A DNA stretch of 9,987 bases from Chitinophagaceae bacterium (GTDB lineage Bacteria > Bacteroidota > Bacteroidia > Chitinophagales > Chitinophagaceae), in contig JAHEZA010000052.1 of assembly GCA_023251335.1 (NCBI GenBank), positions 1 to 9,987 on the forward strand, read 5' to 3'. The position numbers and the translations under genes are program-made. This document shows positions 1 through 7,804 of this stretch, one piece after another; the first letter of the stretch is position 1; each line of letters opens with the position of its first letter. The notes under the pieces are model-generated. The model was not told the DNA's origin. It worked only from the letters and a program-made list of their open reading frames with translations, and did not search any database.

Positions 1-1769
1 GCATCATTGCCCATATAGACCACGGAAAAAGCACGCTGGCCGATCGTTTATTAGAATTTACGCACACCATAAATGATCGGGAAATGCAAGCCCAGGTACT
101 AGACAACATGGACCTTGAGCGCGAAAAAGGAATTACAATAAAAAGCCACGCAATTCAAATCAATTACAAATTTGAAGGAGTTGAATATATTTTGAATCTG
201 ATTGACACGCCGGGCCATGTGGATTTTAGCTACGAGGTGAGCCGCGCGCTGGCTGCGTGCGAAGGAGCGTTATTGCTTGTCGATGCTACCCAAGGGATAC
301 AGGCACAAACAATTTCAAATTTGTATCTTGCTATTGATAACGACCTGGAAATAATACCCGTGTTGAACAAGATAGATATGGATGGCGCTATGATTGGTGA
401 AGTAGAAGATCAGATTATAGAACTCATCGGCTGCCAACAGGAAGACATTCTGCACGCAAGCGCCAAAACAGGAATAGGTATTGAAGCTATTTTATCAGCC
501 ATCATTAAACGAATTCCTGCGCCTACGGGTGATGAAGCCGCACCACTACAGGCATTGATATTTGACAGTGTATTTAATAGTTTCAGAGGAATCATTGTGT
601 ATTACAGAATCTTCAACGGTATCCTGAAAAGGAACGACAAAATCAAATTCTCCAACACAGGTAAAGAGTATATTGCTGATGAAGTAGGTATTCTGAAAAT
701 AGGGATGATATCTAAAGACCAGGTGAAGTCCGGTGATGTAGGGTACGTGATCACCGGAATAAAAAATGCAAAAGAGGTAAAAGTAGGTGATACGATTACC
801 ACTACACAGAATCCCTGTAAAGAATCCATTAAAGGTTTTGAAGAAGTAAAGCCAATGGTCTTCGCGGGTATCTTTCCGGTGAATACGGATGAGTTTGAAG
901 AATTACGTGATTGCATGGAGAAGCTACAACTTAATGACGCCTCGCTTACTTTTGAACTGGAAACGTCCCAGGCATTGGGCTTTGGATTTCGGTGCGGATT
1001 CCTCGGGATGCTTCACATGGAAATTATCCAGGAAAGGTTGGAACGTGAATTTAACCAGACGGTAATCACTACAGTTCCAAACGTTAGCTTTTTTGCATAC
1101 ACCACAAAAGGAGAAAAAATAACAGTAAACAACCCTTCTCAAATGCCCGACCCAAGCAGGATTGAGAAGATAGAAGAGCCTTACATCAAAGCGCAAATTA
1201 TTACAAAACCGGATTATATCGGAAACATAATGACGCTTTGTATCGGAAAACGTGGCATTCTAACTAATCAGGGATACTTAACACCAACACGTGTTGAACT
1301 GAGTTTCGAAATGCCACTTACTGAAATTGTTTTTGATTTCTACGACAGGTTGAAAAGCGTTACACGCGGATATGCTTCATTCGATTATCATCCTATCGGC
1401 TATCGCGAAAGTGATATTGTGAAGATGGATATTTTGCTGAATGGAGAAAAAGTAGACGCCTTGAGTTCGTTAATTCATCGAATCCGTGCACAGGATTTTG
1501 GAAGAAAACTTTGTGAAAAATTAAAAGAGTTGGTGCCACGTCAGCAATTTCAGATTGCGATACAAGCTGCCATCGGTGCCAAAATCATTTCGCGCGAAAA
1601 TATCAGCGCTATCAGAAAAGATGTGACTGCAAAATGCTATGGAGGCGATATCAGCAGGAAAAGAAAATTGCTTGAAAAGCAGAAGGAGGGCAAAAAGAGA
1701 ATGAAACAAATAGGCAATGTGGAAGTGCCACAGGAAGCATTCTTAGCGGTATTGAAATTGGACGAATAA
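1..1769 (+). CDS. lepA: Elongation factor 4 (LepA) GTPase, 5' end cut off by window
   Basis: Translation-factor GTPase that binds the ribosome and promotes back-translocation or aids initiation and ribosome assembly; it acts in the cytoplasm or at the membrane. The frame is open from base 3, so the ATG at 84 is internal. The 27 codons before it encode the P-loop AHIDHGKST (bases 9-35), which no LepA can lack. Other GTPase motifs are the switch I region [17 protein letters not shown] (204-227), NKID (366-377) and SAKTG (459-473). The C-terminus has the LepA-specific sequence [20 protein letters not shown] followed by [17 protein letters not shown], which separates it from EF-G and other relatives. 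About 588 residues are visible against a usual length near 600, so only some six to ten N-terminal residues are missing. The TAA stop is at 1767-1769. The gene converges on lon. No promoter is visible here. Confidence 0.97.
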   Translation, partial: IIAHIDHGKSTLADRLLEFTHTINDREMQAQVLDNMDLEREKGITIKSHAIQINYKFEGVEYILNLIDTPGHVDFSYEVSRALAACEGALLLVDATQGIQAQTISNLYLAIDNDLEIIPVLNKIDMDGAMIGEVEDQIIELIGCQQEDILHASAKTGIGIEAILSAIIKRIPAPTGDEAAPLQALIFDSVFNSFRGIIVYYRIFNGILKRNDKIKFSNTGKEYIADEVGILKIGMISKDQVKSGDVGYVITGIKNAKEVKVGDTITTTQNPCKESIKGFEEVKPMVFAGIFPVNTDEFEELRDCMEKLQLNDASLTFELETSQALGFGFRCGFLGMLHMEIIQERLEREFNQTVITTVPNVSFFAYTTKGEKITVNNPSQMPDPSRIEKIEEPYIKAQIITKPDYIGNIMTLCIGKRGILTNQGYLTPTRVELSFEMPLTEIVFDFYDRLKSVTRGYASFDYHPIGYRESDIVKMDILLNGEKVDALSSLIHRIRAQDFGRKLCEKLKELVPRQQFQIAIQAAIGAKIISRENISAIRKDVTAKCYGGDISRKRKLLEKQKEGKKRMKQIGNVEVPQEAFLAVLKLDE

Positions 1770-1951
1770 GCATTTTAGAACGAACATAATCTGAGCGTGG
1801 CCTTATATTAGATACTTCAGGTAATACAGTCAACCAACAAATTCGCCGAAATTTAATTTTCAATATCATGTTGAAATTCGAGAAATTAATTCCAAACAGA
1901 AATATTGGATAATTTGTTTACTGCATTTTCAAAATAAGGCTTGAAAAAACA

Positions 1952-1983
1952 AAAAGGAAAAGTGTTTCTAAACTTTTCCTTTT
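1952..1983. terminator. Probable bidirectional terminator between lepA and lon
   Basis: A perfect 12-bp inverted repeat, AAAAGGAAAAGT (1952-1963) and ACTTTTCCTTTT (1972-1983), encloses an 8-base loop. The right arm ends in a T run for plus-strand transcripts. On the minus strand the hairpin is followed by a T-rich stretch (complement of 1945-1951). It lies between two convergent stop codons, as expected of a shared terminator. The stem is AT-rich, so it is weaker than a classical GC-rich terminator. The rest of the 1770-2005 gap holds nothing I recognise. Confidence 0.7.
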
Positions 1984-2005
1984 CTACTAATATAAAATAT
2001 CAGTT

Positions 2006-4405
2006 TCAAGCCAAAGCAATATCCAGCACTTGCTGCATCGTTTTCACATAATTAATCTTTAAACCCTTTATGTAATTGGGGTTAATTTCATGAATGTCTT
2101 TTTCGTTTTGGGCGCTCATTATAATTTCGCGTATGCCTGACCGTTTAGCTGCCAGCACTTTTTCTTTTATTCCGCCCACCGGTAATACCATGCCGCGCAA
2201 AGTGATTTCTCCTGTCATTGCCAGGTAGGGTTTTACCCTTCTTCCGGTGAATGATGATGCAAGCGCGGTCATCATGGTGATACCGGCACTTGGCCCGTCT
2301 TTGGGAACAGCACCTTCGGGTACGTGAATGTGAACATTCTTTTTAATAAAGACTTCCGGGTTGATACCATATTTTTTTGCATTGGATTGAAGATAACTCA
2401 ACGCAGTCGAAGCGCTTTCTTTCATCACATTTCCGAGATTGCCCGTGAGCTTCAAATCACCTTTGCCATTATCGCTTGTAGCAGATTCTATGAAAAGTAT
2501 GTCACCGCCAACATAGGTCCAGGCAAGACCTACAGCTACACCGGCCATGTTAGCTGTCTTGTACATTTCATTACTATATTTTGATTTTCCCAAGATTTTC
2601 TCTACATCGTTGATGCTAACAGTGGGTTTTAGTTTTCCCTTTTCTGCATAATCCCGCGCAAGTTTTCTCATGATGCTTGCGAGTTGCCTGTCAAGTTCAC
2701 GAACACCACTTTCTCGTGTAAAATCAGCAATGACTTTCTCCAGAACTGCGTCGGTCATTTTAAAGGAAACATTTTTTAATCCATGCGCCTCTTTTTGTTT
2801 TGGTAATAAATGCCGCTTCGCAATTTCTATTTTTTCTTCAGTAGCATAGCCACTGAGGTCAATGATCTCCAGGCGATCGCGAAGAGCAGGTTGAATATTT
2901 TGTAAATTATTGGCGGTGGCTATAAAAAGTACTTTACTTAAATCATATTCAAGCTCAAGATAATTATCGTAGAAATTATTGTTTTGCTCAGGATCTAAAA
3001 CTTCCAATAATGCTGAAGATGGATCGCCTCTGAAATCCGTTCCTACTTTATCTATTTCATCCAATATCATTACGGGGTTGGATGATTTTACTTTTCTGAT
3101 AGACTGTAAAATTCTTCCTGGCATAGCACCAATATAGGTTTTTCGGTGTCCGCGTATTTCACTTTCATCGTGCAGCCCACCAAGGCTTACTCTTACGTAT
3201 TTTCTGTTAATGGCGTTGGCAATGCTTTTGCCCAGAGACGTTTTACCAATTCCCGGAGGGCCTACAAAACAAAGAATGGGGCTTTTCATGTCGCCTTTCA
3301 ATTTCAGCACAGCAAGGTATTCCAATATCCGTTGTTTTATTTTTTCCATTCCATAATGATCGTGATCCAAGATCTTCTTGGCCTTTTTAAAATCGTATTG
3401 GTCTTTAGTATAATCCTCCCATGGTAGATCTAGCATCAGGTCGAGATGATTATAAACTACAGAATAATCAGGCGTGGAAGGATGCATGCGCTCCAGTTTT
3501 TCGATGCCTTTATGAAACATATCTTTTGCTGCAGCGGGCCATTTTTTACCTTCGGCTTTTTTCTGCATTTCTTTCACTTCCGCCACGTTATCGCCACCCA
3601 ATTCTTCCTTAATGGCTTTTAATTGCTGTTGCAAAAAATAATCCTTTTGTTGCTTATCAAGTTCCGCGCGCGTTTTATTGGTTACTTTATTTTTCAATTC
3701 GGCATATTGCAATTCAGTTTGCAATAGATTCAACAATACTTCCGCCCTGGCTTTGATATCCTGGATCTCAAGCAATTTTTGTTTTTCGAGAATATTACTG
3801 TTAAGGTTACTGCTGACGAAGTGAATTAAGAATGCAGGATTCTCAATATTTTTAAGAATAATGGTTGCTTCGGACGGCATATTTGGCGATAGCTGAATGA
3901 TTTGCCCGGACAATTCTTTGATAGATGCAACCATAGCATCAAAATCTTTATCGTTTTTTAATTCGCTGTCGGCCAGTACGGTGATCTTTGCTTTAAAATA
4001 AGGGTCCTCTGAAGTGATCTCATCTATTTTAAATCTCTTTTTTCCCTGGATGATAACAGTAGTACCTCCATCCGGCATTTTGATAAGTTTTAGAATCTTT
4101 GCGACGGTACCAATATTTACCAAATCACTTAACGTGGGCTCTTCTACCTGGCTGTCTTTTTGGGAAACTACGCCTATCATTTTGTCAGCCTTATGCGCGT
4201 CATTTACGGCCTTTATGCTTTTGTCTCGTCCTACTGTGATAGGAATAACCACTCCAGGAAAAAGAACAGTATTTCGTAACGGCAGTAGTGGTAATTCAGC
4301 AGGAATCAATTGGTCATCATTAGGATCGTTGTCTTCACTCATCGGAATCATGGGCAAAAATTCAATTTCCTCTTCAGGCCCATTAGCGAAATAGTTATTA
4401 TTCAT
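2006..4405 (-). CDS. lon: ATP-dependent Lon protease
   Basis: Cytoplasmic AAA+ serine protease that degrades misfolded and regulatory proteins. At 799 residues it is full length. The N-terminal substrate-recognition domain opens with [14 protein letters not shown] (about residues 38-51). A lysine/glutamate-rich helical region follows (about 205-345). The AAA+ module has Walker A GPPGIGKT (382-389), Walker B VMILDEID (445-452), sensor 1 in ATANN (496-500) and arginine-finger candidates in LRDRLEII (508-515). The protease domain carries catalytic Ser706 in PKDGPSAG and Lys749 in [11 protein letters not shown]; their spacing of 43 residues matches E. coli Ser679/Lys722. The start MNNNYF followed by an acidic stretch fits Bacteroidota Lon proteins, and the next in-frame Met (residue 19) lies too close to the domain to prefer. 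The TGA stop is at 2006-2008. No clear Shine-Dalgarno sequence precedes the ATG. Confidence 0.98.
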   Translation of the reverse strand: MNNNYFANGPEEEIEFLPMIPMSEDNDPNDDQLIPAELPLLPLRNTVLFPGVVIPITVGRDKSIKAVNDAHKADKMIGVVSQKDSQVEEPTLSDLVNIGTVAKILKLIKMPDGGTTVIIQGKKRFKIDEITSEDPYFKAKITVLADSELKNDKDFDAMVASIKELSGQIIQLSPNMPSEATIILKNIENPAFLIHFVSSNLNSNILEKQKLLEIQDIKARAEVLLNLLQTELQYAELKNKVTNKTRAELDKQQKDYFLQQQLKAIKEELGGDNVAEVKEMQKKAEGKKWPAAAKDMFHKGIEKLERMHPSTPDYSVVYNHLDLMLDLPWEDYTKDQYDFKKAKKILDHDHYGMEKIKQRILEYLAVLKLKGDMKSPILCFVGPPGIGKTSLGKSIANAINRKYVRVSLGGLHDESEIRGHRKTYIGAMPGRILQSIRKVKSSNPVMILDEIDKVGTDFRGDPSSALLEVLDPEQNNNFYDNYLELEYDLSKVLFIATANNLQNIQPALRDRLEIIDLSGYATEEKIEIAKRHLLPKQKEAHGLKNVSFKMTDAVLEKVIADFTRESGVRELDRQLASIMRKLARDYAEKGKLKPTVSINDVEKILGKSKYSNEMYKTANMAGVAVGLAWTYVGGDILFIESATSDNGKGDLKLTGNLGNVMKESASTALSYLQSNAKKYGINPEVFIKKNVHIHVPEGAVPKDGPSAGITMMTALASSFTGRRVKPYLAMTGEITLRGMVLPVGGIKEKVLAAKRSGIREIIMSAQNEKDIHEINPNYIKGLKINYVKTMQQVLDIALA

Positions 4406-4418
4406 ATATTTTTTTAAG

Positions 4419-4433
4419 TTGACATTCTGTCAA
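4419..4433. promoter_or_regulatory. Perfect palindrome just upstream of lon
   Basis: TTGACA-TTC-TGTCAA is a perfect 6-bp inverted repeat around three bases. Its near edge is 13 bases upstream of the lon ATG. It could be an operator for a dimeric regulator or a short hairpin in the lon leader. It does not match the CIRCE heat-shock element. Function is inferred from position and symmetry only. Confidence 0.4.
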
Positions 4434-4442
4434 TAATTTTGT

Positions 4443-4475
4443 CAAAGAAACGAAGTTTTTGAGCGTTAAGTACAA
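4443..4475 (-). promoter_or_regulatory. lon: Candidate lon promoter
   Basis: On the minus strand, TTG (complement of 4473-4475) is followed after 22 bases by TTTCTTTG (complement of 4443-4450). That is one mismatch from the Bacteroidota -7 element TAnnTTTG, at an accepted spacing. It predicts a leader of about 30 bases, which would contain the palindrome at 4419-4433. The weak -7 match keeps this tentative. Confidence 0.3.
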
Positions 4476-4590
4476 TGTTCAAGATTAATGCCACGTTAAA
4501 GAAGCAGCACAGTTGTCAGGTAAGAATAAGTTATTAAAATTTCTGCCGATTAGTATAGTGAAATAACAAATAATGGTTATTCCTATTTAT

Positions 4591-4606
4591 TAATTCCCAG
4601 GAATTA
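4591..4606. repeat. Short palindrome between lon and the VirJ-like gene
   Basis: TAATTCC-CA-GGAATTA is a perfect 7-bp inverted repeat with a 2-base centre. It lies 18 bases beyond the stop of the minus-strand VirJ-like gene. It has no T run on the minus-strand exit side, and the centre is too small for a good RNA loop. It looks more like a protein-binding palindrome or chance than a terminator. I see nothing else in 4476-4624. Confidence 0.3.
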
Positions 4607-4624
4607 CTATCAGTTGCCGTGTTA

Positions 4625-5302
4625 TTACATGTTCGTCACCAACTGGCTCACCACCTCATCTATATCCCCGTCAAAATGGTGCCCACCGGGAAGTATCAAA
4701 TATGTGTATTTTATTGTAATAAGGTTTCTGTCAAGGTGGTGGTCACCGGTTCCGTCTATGATCACTATTTTTCTATTTTGAAGTTTATTGATTTCCGTCA
4801 CTACGTCCATGCTTCTTTTCGAATCGCCGCCAAACAGATCTGACCAGTGAATTTCAAAATCCGTGCTCCCGGACGAAGCCAGGATGAAAGATGTTTTTAC
4901 ATCATACTGAAAATTTTTGGGCAGCCGGTTAAGTACAAAAGGGAGTACATCAGCGCCAAAAGAATAGCCGATAAAAATGACTTGTTGGTTTTGGCGACCT
5001 GCTAATTTTTTGGAAAGGAAGTTGGTAATATCAAGTGTAGTTTGTTCAGGTGTTTTTTTATCGTCAAAGTAGATTTTTGAATTTAGCGCAATCACATCAA
5101 AATCATCTTTATTAAGAGCCTCACACACACCAGTAGAGAATTTATTAAAGCCGCCATCGCCGGATATGTAAAACAAGATCGGTTTTTTGTGGGTCGGCGC
5201 ATTCCATTCTTTTATTGCAAAACCTCCTTCTTCAGTAGTGGGACTGCCAATAGCAAAATTTGAGGTGATTAAAATAAGAAGCATGAAGAAGTTTTTTTTC
5301 AT
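4625..5302 (-). CDS. Exported VirJ/AcvB-like alpha/beta hydrolase
   Basis: 225-residue protein of the bacterial virulence protein VirJ family, named from Agrobacterium. The related AcvB proteins are reported to hydrolyse lysyl-phosphatidylglycerol in the periplasm. Residues 1-20 form a signal peptide: MKKNFF, then a hydrophobic run, then a small-residue cleavage region. The family hallmarks are visible: GDGG (48-51, oxyanion-hole region), the nucleophile elbow GYSFGADVLP (112-121, Ser114), an acidic candidate in IDGTGDHH (182-189) and the C-terminal GGHHFDGD (206-213) with the probable catalytic histidine. It is a single-domain form like VirJ, not the two-domain AcvB. No vir, type IV secretion or aminoacyl-lipid synthase gene is nearby, so the substrate is unknown. 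It starts at the ATG at 5302-5300 with no clear Shine-Dalgarno sequence. It has its own candidate promoter and is probably separate from the upstream TraB-like gene. Family assignment is firm; activity is inferred. Confidence 0.88.
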   Translation of the reverse strand: MKKNFFMLLILITSNFAIGSPTTEEGGFAIKEWNAPTHKKPILFYISGDGGFNKFSTGVCEALNKDDFDVIALNSKIYFDDKKTPEQTTLDITNFLSKKLAGRQNQQVIFIGYSFGADVLPFVLNRLPKNFQYDVKTSFILASSGSTDFEIHWSDLFGGDSKRSMDVVTEINKLQNRKIVIIDGTGDHHLDRNLITIKYTYLILPGGHHFDGDIDEVVSQLVTNM

Positions 5303-5362
5303 AAATGCTGTTCAAGATTAATACATAAAAATATTTTCCTAATGGCTCATATTAGTGGCCAA

Positions 5363-5390
5363 CAAAATTAAGACTTTCGGATAGCTTCAA
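5363..5390 (-). promoter_or_regulatory. Bacteroidota-type promoter for the VirJ-like gene
   Basis: On the minus strand, TTG (complement of 5388-5390) and TAATTTTG (complement of 5363-5370) are separated by 17 bases. The second element matches TAnnTTTG exactly. This fits the Bacteroidota housekeeping sigma consensus and predicts a leader of roughly 50 bases before the ATG at 5302. It lies in the 151-base gap after the TraB-like gene. Confidence 0.5.
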
Positions 5391-5453
5391 TTGTTAATTG
5401 ATAATAGCACCTTTCGATTTACCATGGTTCCTGGTTTTCTTTTTGTGTAACAG

Positions 5454-6254
5454 TTACCTGTACACTGGATTTACGACAAATCCCATTTCTATAAGTAATT
5501 GCAAAAGTCCCTCTTCACCGGGTAAATGACCGGCACCAACAGCAAAGAAAGTGCTTTGAGATTCCATCAGTGTTGGCATCGATTTTGCCCAGCGCCTGTT
5601 CCTGTTAATAACTAATATGTCGTAAGCTCTTTTGCTCATAAACCGGGCATCATTAGCCAGTATAGAGAGATCGTGGAGATCTTCGGATTGGTAGGCTTTC
5701 ATCATTTTATCAAAAAGTTCTTTGTAAATACCGGTAGATTTTAATTGTCTTAAAATTTCTTTACCAGTAAAAACTTTTTGTGCAATATCTAATTGTTCCA
5801 ATGCTGTTTCGAGGCCTCCCGTTTTTAATCCTTTTTCCTGTGCTATCTTTAATAGTTCCATTTCTGCTACTTTGATCTCATCACAATCAATAGCATCTAT
5901 TGTCATTCGGTTGATGAGGGTTAACGGGCCCTGTTGATTTACTTCATTTACCGACAGATCAAATTGATTTTGGAGAATGAGTTCCAGTTCTTCTTTTCCC
6001 GAATCGGAAAGTCCACCCGAAATATCAGCCATTGCTGACATTTGTTGTTCCATCAATCGTATTTGTTGCGCACTTCCCAGGTCCACCTCCATATAATATA
6101 TGCTACACTTATCTAAAGCTTTAAGCACTTTTTCCGATAAAAGAAAATCACTGGCACAAACGGCGTGCATGGTTCCCAGCAGGTAGGATGGCCTTTTTAG
6201 ATCTTTACCCGTAATTTTATAAAGCAGCGAATTTTTATGTTTGAATGGTTTCAT
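5454..6254 (-). CDS. TraB/GumN family protein
   Basis: 266-residue protein of the TraB/GumN family, which shares a fold with Tiki metalloproteases; most bacterial members have no defined substrate. Visible hallmarks are SYLLGTMH near the N-terminus (GTMH 27-30), YYMEVDLG (53-60, Glu56), GGLETALEQL (146-155), the basic VINRNRRWA segment (about 215-223) and FFAVGAGHLPGEEGLLQLL near the C-terminus (236-254). The two GxxH motifs (GTMH and GAGH) are the expected metal-ligand sites. Many family members begin with a signal peptide or lipoprotein signal. This one begins MKPFKHKNSLLYK and goes straight into the domain, so it is probably cytoplasmic. An in-frame TGA a few codons upstream rules out a longer start. 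The -7-like motif just upstream also supports this start. Its cellular role is unknown. Confidence 0.88.
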   Translation of the reverse strand: MKPFKHKNSLLYKITGKDLKRPSYLLGTMHAVCASDFLLSEKVLKALDKCSIYYMEVDLGSAQQIRLMEQQMSAMADISGGLSDSGKEELELILQNQFDLSVNEVNQQGPLTLINRMTIDAIDCDEIKVAEMELLKIAQEKGLKTGGLETALEQLDIAQKVFTGKEILRQLKSTGIYKELFDKMMKAYQSEDLHDLSILANDARFMSKRAYDILVINRNRRWAKSMPTLMESQSTFFAVGAGHLPGEEGLLQLLIEMGFVVNPVYR

Positions 6255-6264
6255 GTAAGGCTGG

Positions 6265-6272
6265 CAAAGATA
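6265..6272 (-). promoter_or_regulatory. -7 promoter element of the TraB/GumN gene
   Basis: The complement of 6265-6272 reads TATCTTTG, a perfect TAnnTTTG match. It ends 10 bases before the ATG at 6254, so the leader would be only a few bases. No TTG is seen at the usual 17-23 base distance upstream. The remainder of the 6255-6488 gap shows no gene and no convincing terminator. Confidence 0.45.
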
Positions 6273-6488
6273 ACGTCAAATTAGCGCCCACATAATTTAA
6301 TGAATGTGACTACTACTTGCTGCACTGATCAATCCATTATAAGCGGGCGTTTTGTGTGGATATGAGTCATGCAGAAGAAAAGTGCTTTTGATTTTCTTTA
6401 TTGGAAGAGAGGTTATAAATAACAAAATGAAAAAACAAAGAAAAAGTTGCTTTACTGAATTATAGTCCTTCTGGCTTAGTACAGCATT

Positions 6489-7124
6489 TCAGGATGCCTG
6501 ACTATTTTCTGCCGATAATATTTCTGCAATTGTTTCAAAAGTATTAGAAAGATATTTTTTTAATTCGGTCTTTTTAGCCCATCGAATTTCTGTGATGTCT
6601 TCTTCTGTTTGGGGAACAAGCGATTCTTTTCCTTTCGCTGTCATTGCGTACCAATGCGTTTCTTTTAAGATATGCTTTCCAAAAAGTGAATAAGTATGAA
6701 AAGTGATTTGGATGAGTTGGCCCAGTTCCAAATTCTTCAAACCTGTTTCTTCACTAACTTCTCTGAGGGCGCACGCCTCAAGTGTTTCACCTTTATCCAA
6801 TTTACCTTTTGGAAGGTCCCATTTCCCGCGACGAAGTATCAATAATATCTCCCCGGCACCATTTTTAACCAAACCGCCAGCTGCTTTTATCAAAGTAAAG
6901 TGTTTGAAAAATGCTGATTTCAACTTCAAAAAATCTTTGTCATAAATAAGTCCTGCATGAAACTGTGGTTTATTGATTTCATGTAACAACGAATTGATAG
7001 CGGAGGTAGACAGTTCGTCAATATAAACCGCGTCAGGGTGATGGCGATACTCATCAATTCCTGGCGTTATTTCATCGCAAAGAAAAACAGGTTTATCATC
7101 AAAGTAAATTTTTATATAGCTCAT
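6489..7124 (-). CDS. Nudix hydrolase with extra N-terminal region
   Basis: 211-residue Nudix-superfamily enzyme, which cleaves a nucleoside diphosphate linked to another group. The Nudix box is intact at residues 107-129: Gly107, five residues, Glu113, seven residues, then REVSEETGL with metal-binding Glu122, Glu125 and Glu126. It is preceded by RRGKWDLPKGKLDKGE, a context common in MutT-like and dinucleoside-polyphosphate-type members. The Nudix fold begins near residue 78. The first 75-80 residues (MSYIKIYFDD onward) form an additional region with alternating hydrophobic strands and no motif I can name. Substrate cannot be read from the sequence. It is divergent from pyrE across 22 bases, so the two may share control. 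The ATG is at 7124-7122 and the TGA stop at 6489-6491. Confidence 0.93.
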   Translation of the reverse strand: MSYIKIYFDDKPVFLCDEITPGIDEYRHHPDAVYIDELSTSAINSLLHEINKPQFHAGLIYDKDFLKLKSAFFKHFTLIKAAGGLVKNGAGEILLILRRGKWDLPKGKLDKGETLEACALREVSEETGLKNLELGQLIQITFHTYSLFGKHILKETHWYAMTAKGKESLVPQTEEDITEIRWAKKTELKKYLSNTFETIAEILSAENSQAS

Positions 7125-7134
7125 ACGTGTTTAT

Positions 7135-7142
7135 TATCTTCG
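7135..7142 (+). promoter_or_regulatory. pyrE: Candidate -7 element for pyrE
   Basis: TATCTTCG differs from TAnnTTTG by one base and ends four bases before the pyrE ATG. If real, the transcript would be nearly leaderless. No -33 TTG is present at the usual distance. The 22-base gap leaves no room for two separate promoters, so control elements must extend into the coding regions. Confidence 0.3.
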
Positions 7143-7146
7143 CAGC

Positions 7147-7782
7147 ATGACTGATAAAAAAGCAATTGCTGAAAAGTTATTACAAATTAATGCAATTAAA
7201 TTAAGTATCCATAAACCTTTTACGTGGGCCAGCGGTTGGAAAAGCCCGATCTATTGCGATAACAGAAAAGCACTTTCATTCCCTTTTATCCGGGATTTTA
7301 TTAAATCTGAAATGTGCAACGTTATTTTTCAGTCTTTTGAAAAAGCAGATATTATTGCTGGCGTGGCCACCGCGGGTATTGCGTGGGGTGCTATGGCTGC
7401 TGATCAGCTTAAGCTTCCTTATATTTATGTAAGGCCAAAACCCAAAGAGCATGGATTGGGGAACCAGATTGAAGGCGCTTATGAACCGGGCAAAAGGGTA
7501 GTGGTGGTAGAAGATTTAGTTTCAACAGGCAAGAGCAGCCTGCAGGTTGTGGAGGTTCTTAAGGATGCAGGTTTAGAGGTCGAAGGAATGGTTTCTATTT
7601 TTACTTATGGATTTGAAGAAGCGAGGAAATCTTTTGAAAGACTTAATATTCCTTTGAAATCTTTAACCGATTACACGTCATTAATACAACTGGCCATTGA
7701 TAATGGATCCGTCTCAGAAGAGAATCAAAACGCGTTGTTAAACTGGCGTGAAGATCCGGCCAATTGGAAAGGAACTTTGTAA
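7147..7782 (+). CDS. pyrE: Orotate phosphoribosyltransferase
   Basis: Cytoplasmic enzyme of de novo pyrimidine synthesis that joins orotate to PRPP to give orotidine monophosphate and pyrophosphate. The PRPP-binding motif is clear: VVVVEDLVSTGKSS (118-131), with the paired acidic residues Glu122 and Asp123. The flexible catalytic loop appears in VRPKPKEHGLGNQ (95-107), with Arg96, Lys98, Lys100 and His102. GVATAGIAWG (72-81) and the N-terminal FTWASGWKSPIYCDNR (25-40) also fit the family. The length of 211 residues is normal. The start is fixed by family length and by the short gap to the Nudix gene. TAA ends at 7782. The next gene begins 22 bases later on the same strand, so the two are probably cotranscribed. 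Confidence 0.97.
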   Translation: MTDKKAIAEKLLQINAIKLSIHKPFTWASGWKSPIYCDNRKALSFPFIRDFIKSEMCNVIFQSFEKADIIAGVATAGIAWGAMAADQLKLPYIYVRPKPKEHGLGNQIEGAYEPGKRVVVVEDLVSTGKSSLQVVEVLKDAGLEVEGMVSIFTYGFEEARKSFERLNIPLKSLTDYTSLIQLAIDNGSVSEENQNALLNWREDPANWKGTL

Positions 7783-7804
7783 ATTCGTGGATAAAAATAC
7801 CAGG

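Noticed and set aside
924..1196. Antisense open frames inside lepA (also at 410-595, 602-916 and 1521-1709)
   Set aside because: They lie wholly opposite conserved LepA motifs and show no family features; they are shadows of a strongly conserved gene.
1858..1876. Inverted repeat TTTCAA / TTGAAA in the lepA-lon gap
   Set aside because: It has short AT-rich arms and no T run; chance is likely in this composition, and a better terminator lies at 1952-1983.
4014..4394. 126-codon plus-strand open frame opposite the lon N-terminus
   Set aside because: It overlaps the conserved Lon substrate-binding domain on the other strand and has no recognisable domain or start signal. The same holds for the frames at 2324-2584, 3146-3427 and 3421-3612.
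6427..6465. Tiny plus-strand open frame starting MKKQRKSC
   Set aside because: It has only 12 codons, lies in an A-rich stretch and has no supporting signal.
7748..7804. Longer start for the HMA-like protein, overlapping pyrE
   Set aside because: It would place 19 charged residues before a clear signal peptide; the ATG at 7805 gives a normal exported protein.
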